In this document: positions 19,807 to 28,721 of the stretch, piece after piece
Layout: each line of letters starts with the position of its first letter
Numbering within the stretch: position 1 is the first letter of the stretch
Program-made: the position numbers and the translations under genes
The notes under the pieces: generated by a model
Databases searched by the model: none
Seen by the model: only the letters and a program-made list of their open reading frames with translations
Told to the model about the DNA's origin: nothing
Origin: an uncultured beta proteobacterium
Lineage (GTDB): Bacteria > Pseudomonadota > Gammaproteobacteria > Burkholderiales > Burkholderiaceae_C
Length of the DNA stretch: 64,000 nucleotides
Reading direction: 5' to 3'
Assembly (NCBI GenBank): GCA_903838565.1
Contig: CAILZB010000080.1
Location: forward strand, 1 to 64,000

Positions 19807-20955
19807 ATGAAAGCCCTTAGCATCTACGCCGGGCCGCGCGCCTTTGAGCAGATTCAGCGCCATGGCTTGAGGCCCGAGGACGTGGGTGTGATTCCGGGCG
19901 CCGCGGGTGGGCCCAAGGGCCTGATGCTGGGCGCGCTGGACCGCTTCATCTTCGGCGACTGGCTCGAGCGCTCGCAGCAGCCGGTGCACCTGGTGGGCGC
20001 GTCCATCGGCGCCTGGCGCATGGCCACCGCCTGCCTGATGGATCCGGTAGCGGCCTTCGAACAGCTCGAGCACGATTACCTGCATCAGCACTACGAACTG
20101 CGGCCGGGGCAAAAGCGACCCACGGCCGATTTCGTGAGCGAGCGCTTTGGCCAGAGCCTGCAGGATTTCTTTGCCGGCCACGTGCGCGAGGTGCTGGAGC
20201 ATCCGCGCTATCGGCTGCACATCGTCACCTCGCGCGGACGCGCGCTGCTGCGGCGCGAACATCCGTTGGGGACGCCGCTGGGCTACCTGGGCGCCTTCCT
20301 GACGAATGCGGTATCACGCCGGGCCATGGGAGCGTGGCTGGAGCGCGTGGTGTTTTCCTCGGCCGAGCCCGGCAGTGACGCGGCGCGTTGTGCCGCGTTG
20401 CCGTTCGGCGTGCAGGACTATCGCAGCCAACAGCGCCCGCTGACGGAGTCGAATTTTCGCCAGGCGCTGCAGGCGAGTTGCTCGATCCCGTTCCTGCTGC
20501 GCGCGGTACCGGCCATTGCCGGCGCACCGGACGGCGCCTACTGGGATGGTGGCATCACGGACTACCACCTGCATCTGGACTATGCTCATAAAAGCAGAGC
20601 AGCGGATTCGGGTTCCGTGGTTCCCGCTGCGGGCGCGCAAAAGCTGGTCCTGTATCCGCACTTTCAACGCGCCGTGGTGCCGGGCTGGCTGGACAAGAGC
20701 CTGACCTGGCGCCATCGGGCGACAAGCTTTCTGGACACCACGGTGCTGCTGGTGCCGCAAGCCGACTGGGTCAAGTCCCTGCCCAACGGCAAGCTGCCGG
20801 ACCGCGCAGATTTCACCCACTACGGCAACGATCTGGCCGGCCGGGTCAAGGCGTGGCAGGGCGCGATCGCCGCGAGCCAGCAGCTGGCGGATGAATTTCA
20901 ATCGTGGCTGGAGCGCTGCGAGCGCACTGGCGCCGCCGAGCTGCACCGCCTTTGA
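19807..20955 (+). CDS. Patatin-like phospholipase family protein
   Basis: A 382-residue protein with the three features of patatin-fold acyl hydrolases: a glycine-rich oxyanion loop (GAAGGPKGLMLGAL), the nucleophile elbow GASIGAWR (GxSxG) and the catalytic Asp in YWDGGITDYHL (DGG). There is no signal peptide, so a cytoplasmic lipid acyl hydrolase is likely. The substrate is unknown. It starts 27 bases after tex and may be co-transcribed with it. Confidence 0.9.
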   Translation: MKALSIYAGPRAFEQIQRHGLRPEDVGVIPGAAGGPKGLMLGALDRFIFGDWLERSQQPVHLVGASIGAWRMATACLMDPVAAFEQLEHDYLHQHYELRPGQKRPTADFVSERFGQSLQDFFAGHVREVLEHPRYRLHIVTSRGRALLRREHPLGTPLGYLGAFLTNAVSRRAMGAWLERVVFSSAEPGSDAARCAALPFGVQDYRSQQRPLTESNFRQALQASCSIPFLLRAVPAIAGAPDGAYWDGGITDYHLHLDYAHKSRAADSGSVVPAAGAQKLVLYPHFQRAVVPGWLDKSLTWRHRATSFLDTTVLLVPQADWVKSLPNGKLPDRADFTHYGNDLAGRVKAWQGAIAASQQLADEFQSWLERCERTGAAELHRL

Positions 20956-21058
20956 AGCCCGCATCGGCTGCTTCATGAACAGATTGTTACGCACTGGGCC
21001 ATGCCGCGCGCGACACTTGGGCTGCTGAGGCCGCGGCTTCGTCGAAACTCATGGCATC

Positions 21059-22357
21059 ATGGGCCCCATGGCAGAAAGCAAGACCGTATTTATTGACATC
21101 GACGAATTGCGCGTGGGCATGTTCGTCTACCTCGATCTGGGTTGGATGTCCCATCCCTTTCCTTCGAGCAGCTTCAGGATCGGCAACGAAAAGCAGCTCG
21201 AGACGATTCGCTCTCTGAACCTGACGCGGGTCCGCTACAGCGCCGAAAAAAGCGATCAGCCGCACGATGCCGAAGCGGCTGCATTGGCGACCCAGGCGGC
21301 GCCGACGCAGGCTGAAGTCGATGAGGCGGCGCAAACCCAGGCGGCGCAGGCCCTGAGGCTGCGCGAAATCCTGGCGACCCAGCGCGAGCGATTTGCGGTT
21401 TGTGAGCAGAACTTTGTGCGCGCCACGCAGGCTTGCACCCAGGTCATGAACTGCGTCGGTCCTCAGCCTGACCTGGCGCGGGAATTGAGTCAGGTGTTGA
21501 TCGGAGAGATCGTCGGCCAGATGATGGCCGAAGGTGAATCCATGGTGCACCTGCTGTCGGACGGATCGGGGGACCGCGCCGCGTTGCATCCCGTGAATGT
21601 CACCGTCATCTGTTTGTTGCTGGGCAAGGCCATGGGCTTGAGCGAGCCGCAGTTGCAGCTGCTGGGCATGGCCGCGCTATTGCACGATGCCGGCAAGTCC
21701 CAATTGCCCGAGCGGGTGCGTTGGCGCGAACCGACCTTCACTGCGATGGAGGACAAGATTCACCAGGAGCACGTGGCCATGAGCGTGACCGCAGCCCAGC
21801 GCATGGGCCTGTCGGCGCCGATTCTGCTGGGCATTGCGCAGCACCACGAAATGGTGGATGGAACCGGTTTTCCGCTCGGACTCAAGGGCGAGGGCATGAG
21901 TCCCGCGGCCCGGATTCTGGCGCTCGTGAACCGCTACGACAATCTGTGCAACCCCGCCAATCCGAATCTGGCGTTGACACCGCATGAGGCGCTGGCGCTT
22001 ATTTTTTCCCAGACCAAGACGCGCTTTGACGCGGCGAGCCTGAACGCTTTCATTCGGCTCATGGGGGTCTATCCACCGGGATCGGTGGTGCAACTGGTGG
22101 ACGACCGCTTCGCCCTGGTGATGTCGGTGAACTCGTCGCGTCCGCTGCGGCCCCAGGTCATCGTGTACGACCCCCAGACGCACAAGGATGACGCCCTGGT
22201 GCTGAACCTGGAGCTGCAGCCCGAGTGCGGCATCAAGCGCAGCCTCAAACCCGTGCATCTGCCGCAGGTGGCATTGAGCTACCTCTCGCCGCGCAAGCGC
22301 ATCAGCTATTTTTTCGAGCAATCCGTGAGGTACGAGGGCAGCGAGGCGCACGCATGA
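21059..22357 (+). CDS. HD-GYP-type phosphodiesterase with N-terminal DUF3391
   Basis: A 432-residue cytoplasmic protein. The N-terminus (VFIDIDELRVGMFVYLDLGW) matches DUF3391. The central HD domain has LLHDAGKSQLPERVRW and the downstream block QHHEMVDGTGFPLGLKGEGM, close to the HHExxDGxGYP motif of c-di-GMP phosphodiesterases but with Phe in place of the Tyr of GYP. The metal-binding His/Asp residues are kept, so hydrolysis of c-di-GMP is plausible. The next gene, a GGDEF/EAL protein, starts inside its stop codon (ATGA), so two c-di-GMP enzymes are translationally coupled. A second ATG lies three codons in. Confidence 0.88.
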   Translation: MGPMAESKTVFIDIDELRVGMFVYLDLGWMSHPFPSSSFRIGNEKQLETIRSLNLTRVRYSAEKSDQPHDAEAAALATQAAPTQAEVDEAAQTQAAQALRLREILATQRERFAVCEQNFVRATQACTQVMNCVGPQPDLARELSQVLIGEIVGQMMAEGESMVHLLSDGSGDRAALHPVNVTVICLLLGKAMGLSEPQLQLLGMAALLHDAGKSQLPERVRWREPTFTAMEDKIHQEHVAMSVTAAQRMGLSAPILLGIAQHHEMVDGTGFPLGLKGEGMSPAARILALVNRYDNLCNPANPNLALTPHEALALIFSQTKTRFDAASLNAFIRLMGVYPPGSVVQLVDDRFALVMSVNSSRPLRPQVIVYDPQTHKDDALVLNLELQPECGIKRSLKPVHLPQVALSYLSPRKRISYFFEQSVRYEGSEAHA

Positions 22358-24774
22358 CCGACCCTGACTGGCGCTCGCTGATCGAGGGCATGCTGGAGGG
22401 CGTGTGGGTTCTGGAGCCGGTGACGCTGCATATTCTGGCAGTCAACGCGGCCGCCGCCAGCATGCTGGGGGTCGATGCTGGCACGCTGGTGGGCAAGCTC
22501 GTGCTCGATCTGGCGGCAGCTCCAGAGGACATGTTCTTTTGGGAGGATGTCGCTGCCGGCCTGGCCGACAGCATTCAGTCCGAGACCTTGCTGCGCCACG
22601 CCAACGGAACCACGCTGCATGTGGAGCGGCGCGTGAGCCGCGTCTGGTTCGATGCCGGGCGTGCAGTGTTCGTGGTCAGCGTGCGTGATCTGTCGGAAAA
22701 ACGTCGCTCCGAGCAGGAGCTGGAGAAGCTCGTGGCCGAACTGCGCGCCACGCTGGAGTCCACCACCGAAGGGGTGCTGGTGACCGATCTGAGCGGCGCC
22801 GTGCGCAGCTTCAACCAGCGCTTTTCCTCGATCTGGGACCTTCCGCCAGAACTGCAGAAGGTCCGTGACGACGAGGCGCTTTCGCGGCACATGCAGGACA
22901 GCGTGCTGGACGTGAAACACTACGCCCAGCGCCTGAACGAAATGCTGGAGGCGCCCCTGCTGGAGGGGTCGGATGTGCTGCATCTGCGCTCCGGCCAACT
23001 GATTGAACGCGTGACGCTGCCACAGTACAGCCGGGGGCAGGCGATCGGGCGCGTGTACTCGTTTCGCGACATCACGCAAAAGCGCGCCGACGAGGCGCGC
23101 CTGGAACTCGCGGCCAAAGTGTTCGAGTCCAGTCTGGATGCGATTTTCATCACCGCTCCCGACCACCACCTGCTGGCCGTGAATCCACACTTCAAGTCCA
23201 TGACGCTTTGCGCCAGTGAGGGCTTGATGCAGCGTTCTGCGGACAATTTCTTTTATGACCCGCAGGATGGGGTTCTGTCGCAGCGCATCGCCCAGGCCCT
23301 GGACTTGGAGGGCGAGTGGGAGGGCGAAGTCTGGTGCCGGCGCGACGACGGCGAAGCGTGTCCGGTGCGCTTGTCGTGGGTGGCCTCGCGCGACAGTCTG
23401 GGCATGGTCACCAACACCATCGGCATTTTTCGCGACCTGTCGGAAAAGCTGGCGGCGCATCGGCGCATAGAGCAGCTGGCCTACAGCGACGCACTCACTG
23501 GCGTGCCGAATCGGCTGGCGCTGGCCCAGCGCGTGGGCGTGGCCTTGAGTCTGGCGGAGCGCCGGGGCGGCAGCTTTGCGATCCTGTTCGTGGACCTGGA
23601 CCGGTTCAAGAACATCAACGATTCCTACGGTCACCAGATGGGCGACGGCGTGCTGCGCGAGGTCGCCGGACGCATCCAGCTGTGCCTGCGCCAGGAAGAC
23701 ACCCTGTGCCGCCTGGGGGGTGACGAATTCGTGGTGTTCCTCAACGGTGCCCAGGCGCGCGGCGCAGAGAACATGGCCAGGCGCATGCTGGATTCGCTGG
23801 CCTTGCCGTTCACCGTGAACCAGGAAACCTTCTCTGTCGGATGCAGCATCGGCATCGCCATGTACCCCACCGATGGACGCTCGCTGGACGCACTCATCAG
23901 TTGCGCCGACACGGCGATGCATCGGGTCAAGGAGCACGGACGCGGCAACTTTCGCTTCTATCAGCCGCAGATGAACGTCGACTTGCTGGCGCGCATGAAG
24001 CTCGATCACGCCATGCGCCAGGCGTTGGAGCAGGGGCTGTTCAGCTTGCACTATCAACCCAAGGTCGAGCTTGGAAATGGTCGCATGGCGGGCGCGGAGG
24101 CGCTGCTGCGCTGGCGCGATGCGGCGCTGGGGGATGTGTCGCCAGGCGTCTTCATTCCGCTGGCCGAAGAGTCGGGTTTCATCATCACATTGGGTTCGTG
24201 GGTGCTGGACGAGGCCGTGCGCCAGGCGGCCCAGTGGCAGCACGCCGGCCATCCCGTGATGGTGGCCATCAATGTGTCGGCCCTGCAGTTCCAGCAGGTC
24301 GACTTTGTGCAGCGCGTGGCGCAGGCGTTGGCGCGCGAAAACCTGGCGCCGAACCTGTTGGAGCTGGAGCTGACCGAGTCGATCCTGGTGCAAGGCGTGG
24401 ACGAAGCCATGCAGCGACTGGACGCGCTCGCCGCGATGGGCGTGGGACTGGCGATCGACGATTTCGGCGTGGGCTATTCGAGCCTGGCCTACCTGAAGAA
24501 ATTCCCCATCCAGACGCTGAAGATTGACCGGTCCTTTGTCATGGGTTTGGCCACCAACGAAAGCGATTACGCCATCGTCAGCGCCATCATCAACCTGGGG
24601 CATGCGCTCAAGCTCAAGATCGTCGCCGAGGGGGTGGAGACGCCGGCGCAGCGCGACGTTCTGCAAGTGCTGGGCTGCGATCAATACCAGGGATTCCTGT
24701 TTTCAAAGGGATTGCCGGCTTCGGACTTTGAACGACTCATGCAGGCCGAACTTGTGCCGGTCCCGCCGGCTTGA
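22354..24774 (+). CDS. PAS-GGDEF-EAL protein (c-di-GMP turnover)
   Basis: An 806-residue protein. Three PAS-type sensory modules occupy roughly residues 1-370, the first starting at SLIEGMLEGVWVLEPVTLHI. A GGDEF domain follows with an intact RLGGDEFVVFL, so diguanylate cyclase activity is possible. The EAL domain has AEALLRW, the metal-binding IDDFGVGYSSLAYL and KIDRSFV with EGVET, so phosphodiesterase activity is also possible. There are no membrane segments or signal peptide. The ATG at 22354 gives a 4-base overlap with the HD-GYP gene. Which activity dominates cannot be read from the sequence. Confidence 0.95.
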   Translation: MTDPDWRSLIEGMLEGVWVLEPVTLHILAVNAAAASMLGVDAGTLVGKLVLDLAAAPEDMFFWEDVAAGLADSIQSETLLRHANGTTLHVERRVSRVWFDAGRAVFVVSVRDLSEKRRSEQELEKLVAELRATLESTTEGVLVTDLSGAVRSFNQRFSSIWDLPPELQKVRDDEALSRHMQDSVLDVKHYAQRLNEMLEAPLLEGSDVLHLRSGQLIERVTLPQYSRGQAIGRVYSFRDITQKRADEARLELAAKVFESSLDAIFITAPDHHLLAVNPHFKSMTLCASEGLMQRSADNFFYDPQDGVLSQRIAQALDLEGEWEGEVWCRRDDGEACPVRLSWVASRDSLGMVTNTIGIFRDLSEKLAAHRRIEQLAYSDALTGVPNRLALAQRVGVALSLAERRGGSFAILFVDLDRFKNINDSYGHQMGDGVLREVAGRIQLCLRQEDTLCRLGGDEFVVFLNGAQARGAENMARRMLDSLALPFTVNQETFSVGCSIGIAMYPTDGRSLDALISCADTAMHRVKEHGRGNFRFYQPQMNVDLLARMKLDHAMRQALEQGLFSLHYQPKVELGNGRMAGAEALLRWRDAALGDVSPGVFIPLAEESGFIITLGSWVLDEAVRQAAQWQHAGHPVMVAINVSALQFQQVDFVQRVAQALARENLAPNLLELELTESILVQGVDEAMQRLDALAAMGVGLAIDDFGVGYSSLAYLKKFPIQTLKIDRSFVMGLATNESDYAIVSAIINLGHALKLKIVAEGVETPAQRDVLQVLGCDQYQGFLFSKGLPASDFERLMQAELVPVPPA

Positions 24775-24777
24775 GAT

Positions 24778-25593
24778 TCAGCCCGCCAGACCCTTGTAGA
24801 GCATGGTTGCTGCCAGCAGCAACAGGATGCTGGCAAAGACGCGCTTGAGCCCTTGCACCGGCAAGGCGTGCGCCGCACGCACGCCCAGCGGCGCCGTGAA
24901 AACGCTGCAGGCGGCGATCAGCGCCAGCGCCGGCAGCCAGATGTAGCCCAGCGACCCCACCGGCAACTGCGCCGCGGTCTGCCCGCTGATGACGTAGCCC
25001 ACGACGTTGGCCAGAGCGACGGGAAAGCCCAGCGCGGCGCTGGTGGCCACGGCGTTGCGGATGTTCACGTTGCACCGGGTCATGAAGGGCACGCTGATGA
25101 AGCCGCCGCCGGCAGCGACGAGGCCGCAGAGAAAGCCGATCAAGCCGCCCACCGCGAGCTGGCCCGCGGTGCCGGGCATCTGGCGCGAGGGTGACGGCTT
25201 GCGCTCCAGAAACATCCGGATCGCCGAGAAGCCCACGAACAGGCCGAAGAAGATCGCCAGCGACGAGCCCTTGATGAGGGCGAAAACGCCCAGGCTGGCC
25301 GCCATGCCGCCAGCGACGATGCCCGGCGCAAGACCGCGCACGATGTCCCAGCGCACGGCGCCGCGCTGATGCTGGGCGCGCACGCTGGAGAGAGAGGTGA
25401 AAAGGATCGTGGCCATGGAGGTGGCGATCGCCATCTTCACCGCCAGGTCGGCGCTGACGCCACGACCGCTCAGCATGAAACTGATGAAGGGCACCATGAT
25501 CATGCCCCCGCCAATGCCCAGCAGCCCGGCCAGAAAACCGGTGCTCAAACCCAGCAGGCAGAGCTCAAAAATCAGTGCTGGTTCGAGGTGCAT
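24778..25593 (-). CDS. TauE/SafE family sulfite/anion exporter
   Basis: A 271-residue membrane protein with about eight hydrophobic segments and the paired TauE/SafE repeats: STGFLAGLLGIGGGMIMVPF near the N-terminus and GLIGFLCGLVAAGGGFISVP in the second half. Members export sulfite, sulfoacetate or related organosulfur anions. I use the ATG at 25593; the longer reading begins with a TTG. It is convergent with the GGDEF/EAL gene, with only 3 bases between the two stop codons. It lies downstream of 6S RNA on the same strand. Confidence 0.92.
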   Translation of the reverse strand: MHLEPALIFELCLLGLSTGFLAGLLGIGGGMIMVPFISFMLSGRGVSADLAVKMAIATSMATILFTSLSSVRAQHQRGAVRWDIVRGLAPGIVAGGMAASLGVFALIKGSSLAIFFGLFVGFSAIRMFLERKPSPSRQMPGTAGQLAVGGLIGFLCGLVAAGGGFISVPFMTRCNVNIRNAVATSAALGFPVALANVVGYVISGQTAAQLPVGSLGYIWLPALALIAACSVFTAPLGVRAAHALPVQGLKRVFASILLLLAATMLYKGLAG

Positions 25594-25719
25594 AAACAAC
25601 GGCGGTCAGAGTTGGGATTCCGTTTCTCATTCGATGCGAGATGAGGCGCGTCGCCGCTGACAGTGCACTAGCACGGCAAGGCGGCGCAACGACATATCGC
25701 GTTGAATGAGGAATGGAAG

Positions 25720-25898
25720 AAGGTGTCTGCAGTTGCCGCCGGACCGTCATCCTGAACCGGGGTTCAGGTGGGCGAGGTCAGCCGAGGCTTTGGGTTCATC
25801 TGACGCGAGATGATCACGCATTCCCCTGCGATGTTCCAAGCCCGGTGCTACATGAGCATTGGTTCAAGGAAATATAAAGCCCGGCGCGCACTGCAGAC
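25720..25898 (-). ncRNA. ssrS: 6S RNA
   Basis: About 180 nt on the minus strand, directly downstream of zapA, the usual place of ssrS. The 5' end (from about 25898) reads TCTGTCTGCAGTGCGCGCCG and pairs with the 3' end (CCGGCGGCAACTGCAGACAC, ending near 25720) to form the long closing stem. Near the 3' side is CACCTGAACCCCGGTTCAGG, which matches the E. coli 6S segment CACCTTGAACCAAGGGTTCA in the arm next to the central bubble. 6S RNA mimics an open promoter and holds the sigma-70 polymerase in stationary phase. The ends are estimates. Confidence 0.85.
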
Positions 25899-25904
25899 AG
25901 ACCG

Positions 25905-25910
25905 ATTGTA
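25905..25910 (-). promoter_or_regulatory. Probable -10 element of the 6S RNA promoter
   Basis: TACAAT on the minus strand, 7 bases before the predicted 6S start near 25898. The matching -35 would lie at the end of zapA and is weak. Confidence 0.5.
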
Positions 25911-25922
25911 GGGCCGCGCGGA

Positions 25923-26252
25923 TCAAAGCAGATGTCCGTCGTCACCCAGGGCTGCATTCACCCGCTCCAGCAGCGAAGCCAGTGCCGTGTCGTGATCACC
26001 GTCCGGTGCCGGCGGCGGTGTGGCGGTGGGCGTTTCGGTGCTGGGGCCCTGCACTTTGTCTGAAAGCTCGAACGCCAGATTCAGCGCGGCCAGCACCGCA
26101 ATCCGGTCCCGCGCCTTGACCTTGCCGGCGTCGCGGATGCGGCACATGGCGGCGTCCACGCGCTGCACGGCTTCGCGAAACTGCAGTTCGCCACCTTCGG
26201 GGCAGCCCAGCAGATAGTTCTGACCCATGATCTGCACGTCGAGCTGTTTCAT
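25923..26252 (-). CDS. zapA: Cell division protein ZapA
   Basis: A 109-residue ZapA, which cross-links FtsZ filaments at the division site. The N-terminal globular domain has the family opening MKQLDVQIMGQNYLLGCPEG and the block FREAVQRVDAAMCRIRD. A helical segment follows (RIAVLAALNLAFELSDKVQG). The C-terminus is a variable tail. The start overlaps the upstream zapB-like stop (ATGA), and 6S RNA follows. Confidence 0.93.
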   Translation of the reverse strand: MKQLDVQIMGQNYLLGCPEGGELQFREAVQRVDAAMCRIRDAGKVKARDRIAVLAALNLAFELSDKVQGPSTETPTATPPPAPDGDHDTALASLLERVNAALGDDGHLL

Positions 26253-26473
26253 GCCTCGCCTTTCGGGCTGGTTGCGCTGCCGGGCAGCCGCTCGAGCAGC
26301 GCATCGACCCGCGCCCGTGCCGCGCTCAGACGCGATTTGAGCGAATCACGTTCGTGCGTGAGCAAGGCCAACTGCTCGCTCAACAGGGCGTTGGTGCGCT
26401 GCTGCTCCTGGTAACGCAGCAGCAGTCGCTCGACGCGTTCGGTGATCAGTTCGATTTGGGTCTGAGTGGCCAT
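26249..26473 (-). CDS. ZapB-like coiled-coil protein (TIGR02449 type)
   Basis: A 74-residue, almost fully helical protein (ITERVERLLLRYQEQQRTNA, LLSEQLALLTHERDSLKSRL). It fits the small TIGR02449 coiled-coil family always found upstream of zapA and thought to be a ZapB-like partner of the division ring. The 4-base overlap with zapA supports a joint function. The division role is inferred from position. Confidence 0.85.
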   Translation of the reverse strand: MATQTQIELITERVERLLLRYQEQQRTNALLSEQLALLTHERDSLKSRLSAARARVDALLERLPGSATSPKGEA

Positions 26474-26538
26474 GAATATTCGGTGTGAGAAGCTGATTGT
26501 AAGGATTCGCCTGGCGGGAATTGAATAAAATACGCCTG

Positions 26539-26790
26539 TTGGTGCTCGCGGTGTGGTTCACATGCCGCAGTTCAACGGGAAGCAGGAAGGTCAGTCGTTG
26601 GCTGCGGGACAGGTCTCGCAGCCCATCGATGAGCCCCGCCTGCGCTGCCCCCGCAACGGTCAAACGGACGAGTCTTCGGCATTTCATGCTGAGGGTTCAC
26701 TTTCATCAACAGCCACTGAGCGCCTTGAACAAGTGCTTGGGAAGGCGATGAAAGCAGCGCCGCCAGCCCGGATACCGGCCAACACGGTGA
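26539..26790 (+). promoter_or_regulatory. Cobalamin riboswitch upstream of btuB
   Basis: The conserved core of the adenosylcobalamin-binding element is present in order: GGTGCTCGC (26541), CGGGAAGCAGG (about 26576), the B12-box-like GCTGCCCCCGCAACGG (about 26643), CCACTG with GGGAAGGCG (about 26716-26747), and GCCAGCCCGGATACCGGCCA (about 26762). An extra stem of about 45 nt is inserted between the second and third blocks. A perfect 14-base palindrome (26793-26806) follows and may be part of the expression platform. High B12 should repress the btu operon that follows. A TAAAAT at 26526-26531 may be the promoter -10. Confidence 0.93.
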
Positions 26791-26868
26791 GACTGCGCGC
26801 GCGCAGCCTCGTGTCGCTCATGCACTGGCGGGGAAGCCGGTGCTGGCACTTGTCGCCTTTGTCCATCC

Positions 26869-28707
26869 ATGAAAAACCGTCTCTTCACTGCACGCGCTTC
26901 GGCGCTTTTCTGCGTTCTTTCTTCCACTCTTCCCTGCCACGCCCAGTCCACTTCGCTGGCCCCCGTCGTGGTGACGGCCAGCCGCACCGATCAGCGGGCA
27001 CAGGATGCCCTGCCTGCGACGACCTTGATCTCCCGCGCCGACATCGACGCCGCCCAGGTGCCCGATTTGCCCAGCCTGCTGCGCAACGTGGCGGGCGTGG
27101 AAGTCACGCAAAACGGCGGCATGGGCACGCTGTCCAGCGCCTTCATTCGCGGCGCGGATTCGCGCCACACGCTGCTGCTGATCGACGGCGTGGCGGTCAA
27201 TAACCTGAACTTTGGCCTCGCGGCGCTGGAGCAGGTGCCGCTGGACAATGTGGAGCGCATCGAGGTCGTGCGTGGCAATGTCTCCAGCCTTTACGGCAGC
27301 GCGGCCATCGGCGGCGTGATCCAGATCTTCACGCGCCAGGCAACGGCCTCGCCGCAGCTCAGCCTGGCGCTGCAGGCGGGATCAAACAACCTGCATCAAC
27401 TCAACGCCAGCCTGTCAACCGCACTGGGTTCTTCCACGCGTCTGAGCGCCACGATAGAGACCTTGGGAACAGCCGGATTCAACGCCACGAATCAGAGCGA
27501 AATCCCCGGCACCAACCCCGACCGCGACGGCTATTCGCGCCATGCCGCATCACTGGGCCTGGCACAGGATCTGGGGCTGCTGGGCGGCGGCACGCAACAG
27601 AGCAGCCTGGGGTTGAGCCTGCGCGACACCCACGGTTCAACCCAGTATGACAGCCAGTTTGGTCCGGCGAATCAGGCCGATGCGTCGAAATACGCCGAGC
27701 GCGGCGCGGTGCTGGACGGCAAGTTCTATCTCGCGAATGGTTTGAAACTGAATGCGGCGTTGACCCGCAGCGAAGACAATCTCAACGCCGATGTCACAGC
27801 CTATCCCTATTGGGTGAACTCTTCGAGCACCGGCTCGCAACTCGGGCTGGAGTGGGCGTTTTCGCCAGGCCAGCGCGTCACGAGCGGCTATGAAGCCACG
27901 TCCCAGCGCATCGCCAGCGACACCGTGTACACGCAGACTTCGCGGCAGCAGGACAGCCTGCGCCTGGGGTATCAGGCAGACTACGCGCAAAGTCAGGTGC
28001 AGTTGAATTTCAGGCAGGACAAATACTCGGATTTCGGCACCGCCAACACCTACTACGCCGGTTACGCCTGGCGCATCACGCCGCAGTGGCGCGTGAACGT
28101 CTCCCGTTCCAGCGGCTTCAACGCGCCCACCTTCAATGATCTGTACTACCCCTGGGGCGGCAACGCCTTGCTGCGTCCGGAGCGCGTGAAGTCGGGTGAA
28201 CTGGGTCTGCAATACGCCAGCAGCGACCAGGAACTGCGCGCTGTGCTGTTCGACAACCGCTACACCGATCTGATCGCCAACGACGCCAATTACAACCGCG
28301 TGAACGTGGATTCGGCGCGCAATCACGGCGTCGAGTTGAGCTACAGCGGCCGTCTGGGTGCAACCCGTGTGCACGCCAGCGCCACGTCGCAGGATCCGGT
28401 CAACCTCGGCACCGGGCAACGCCTGACGCTGCGTGCCGCCACGCTGGCGCAGCTGGGCTTGGGCCGCGATTATGGTCAGTGGGGTGTGGACGCGAATCTG
28501 CGCTACAGCGGAACGCGTCCCGACGGCAGTCATACGCTGGCAGCCTACACCGTGCTGGACTTGAGCAGCCAATACGCCATCAACCGCGAGCTCAAGGCCA
28601 GTGCGCGCGTGCAGAACCTGCTCGATCGCCACTACGAGACGGTCTACGGCTACAACCAGGCCGGGATCACCCTGGTGCTGGGCCTGAACTGGCAGCCCAA
28701 GCTCTGA
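26869..28707 (+). CDS. btuB: TonB-dependent vitamin B12 outer-membrane receptor
   Basis: A 612-residue outer-membrane receptor. The signal peptide ends near residue 25 (CHAQS). A TonB box-like segment APVVVTASR follows, then the plug domain (LPSLLRNVAGVEVTQNGG, TLLLIDGVAVNN, VERIEVVRGNVSSLYGSAAI) and a beta-barrel of about 470 residues ending in alternating hydrophobic residues (AGITLVLGLNWQPKL). The terminal residue is Leu, not the more usual Phe. The length and plug resemble BtuB, and the preceding B12 riboswitch and following btuF-btuC-btuD settle the substrate as cobalamin or a precursor. Confidence 0.95.
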   Translation: MKNRLFTARASALFCVLSSTLPCHAQSTSLAPVVVTASRTDQRAQDALPATTLISRADIDAAQVPDLPSLLRNVAGVEVTQNGGMGTLSSAFIRGADSRHTLLLIDGVAVNNLNFGLAALEQVPLDNVERIEVVRGNVSSLYGSAAIGGVIQIFTRQATASPQLSLALQAGSNNLHQLNASLSTALGSSTRLSATIETLGTAGFNATNQSEIPGTNPDRDGYSRHAASLGLAQDLGLLGGGTQQSSLGLSLRDTHGSTQYDSQFGPANQADASKYAERGAVLDGKFYLANGLKLNAALTRSEDNLNADVTAYPYWVNSSSTGSQLGLEWAFSPGQRVTSGYEATSQRIASDTVYTQTSRQQDSLRLGYQADYAQSQVQLNFRQDKYSDFGTANTYYAGYAWRITPQWRVNVSRSSGFNAPTFNDLYYPWGGNALLRPERVKSGELGLQYASSDQELRAVLFDNRYTDLIANDANYNRVNVDSARNHGVELSYSGRLGATRVHASATSQDPVNLGTGQRLTLRAATLAQLGLGRDYGQWGVDANLRYSGTRPDGSHTLAAYTVLDLSSQYAINRELKASARVQNLLDRHYETVYGYNQAGITLVLGLNWQPKL

Positions 28708-28721
28708 GCGGGATAAGGCTC

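Noticed and set aside
22306-24684. 792-codon open frame opposite the GGDEF-EAL gene
   Set aside because: Shadow frame; the plus-strand gene has intact RLGGDEF and EAL motifs.
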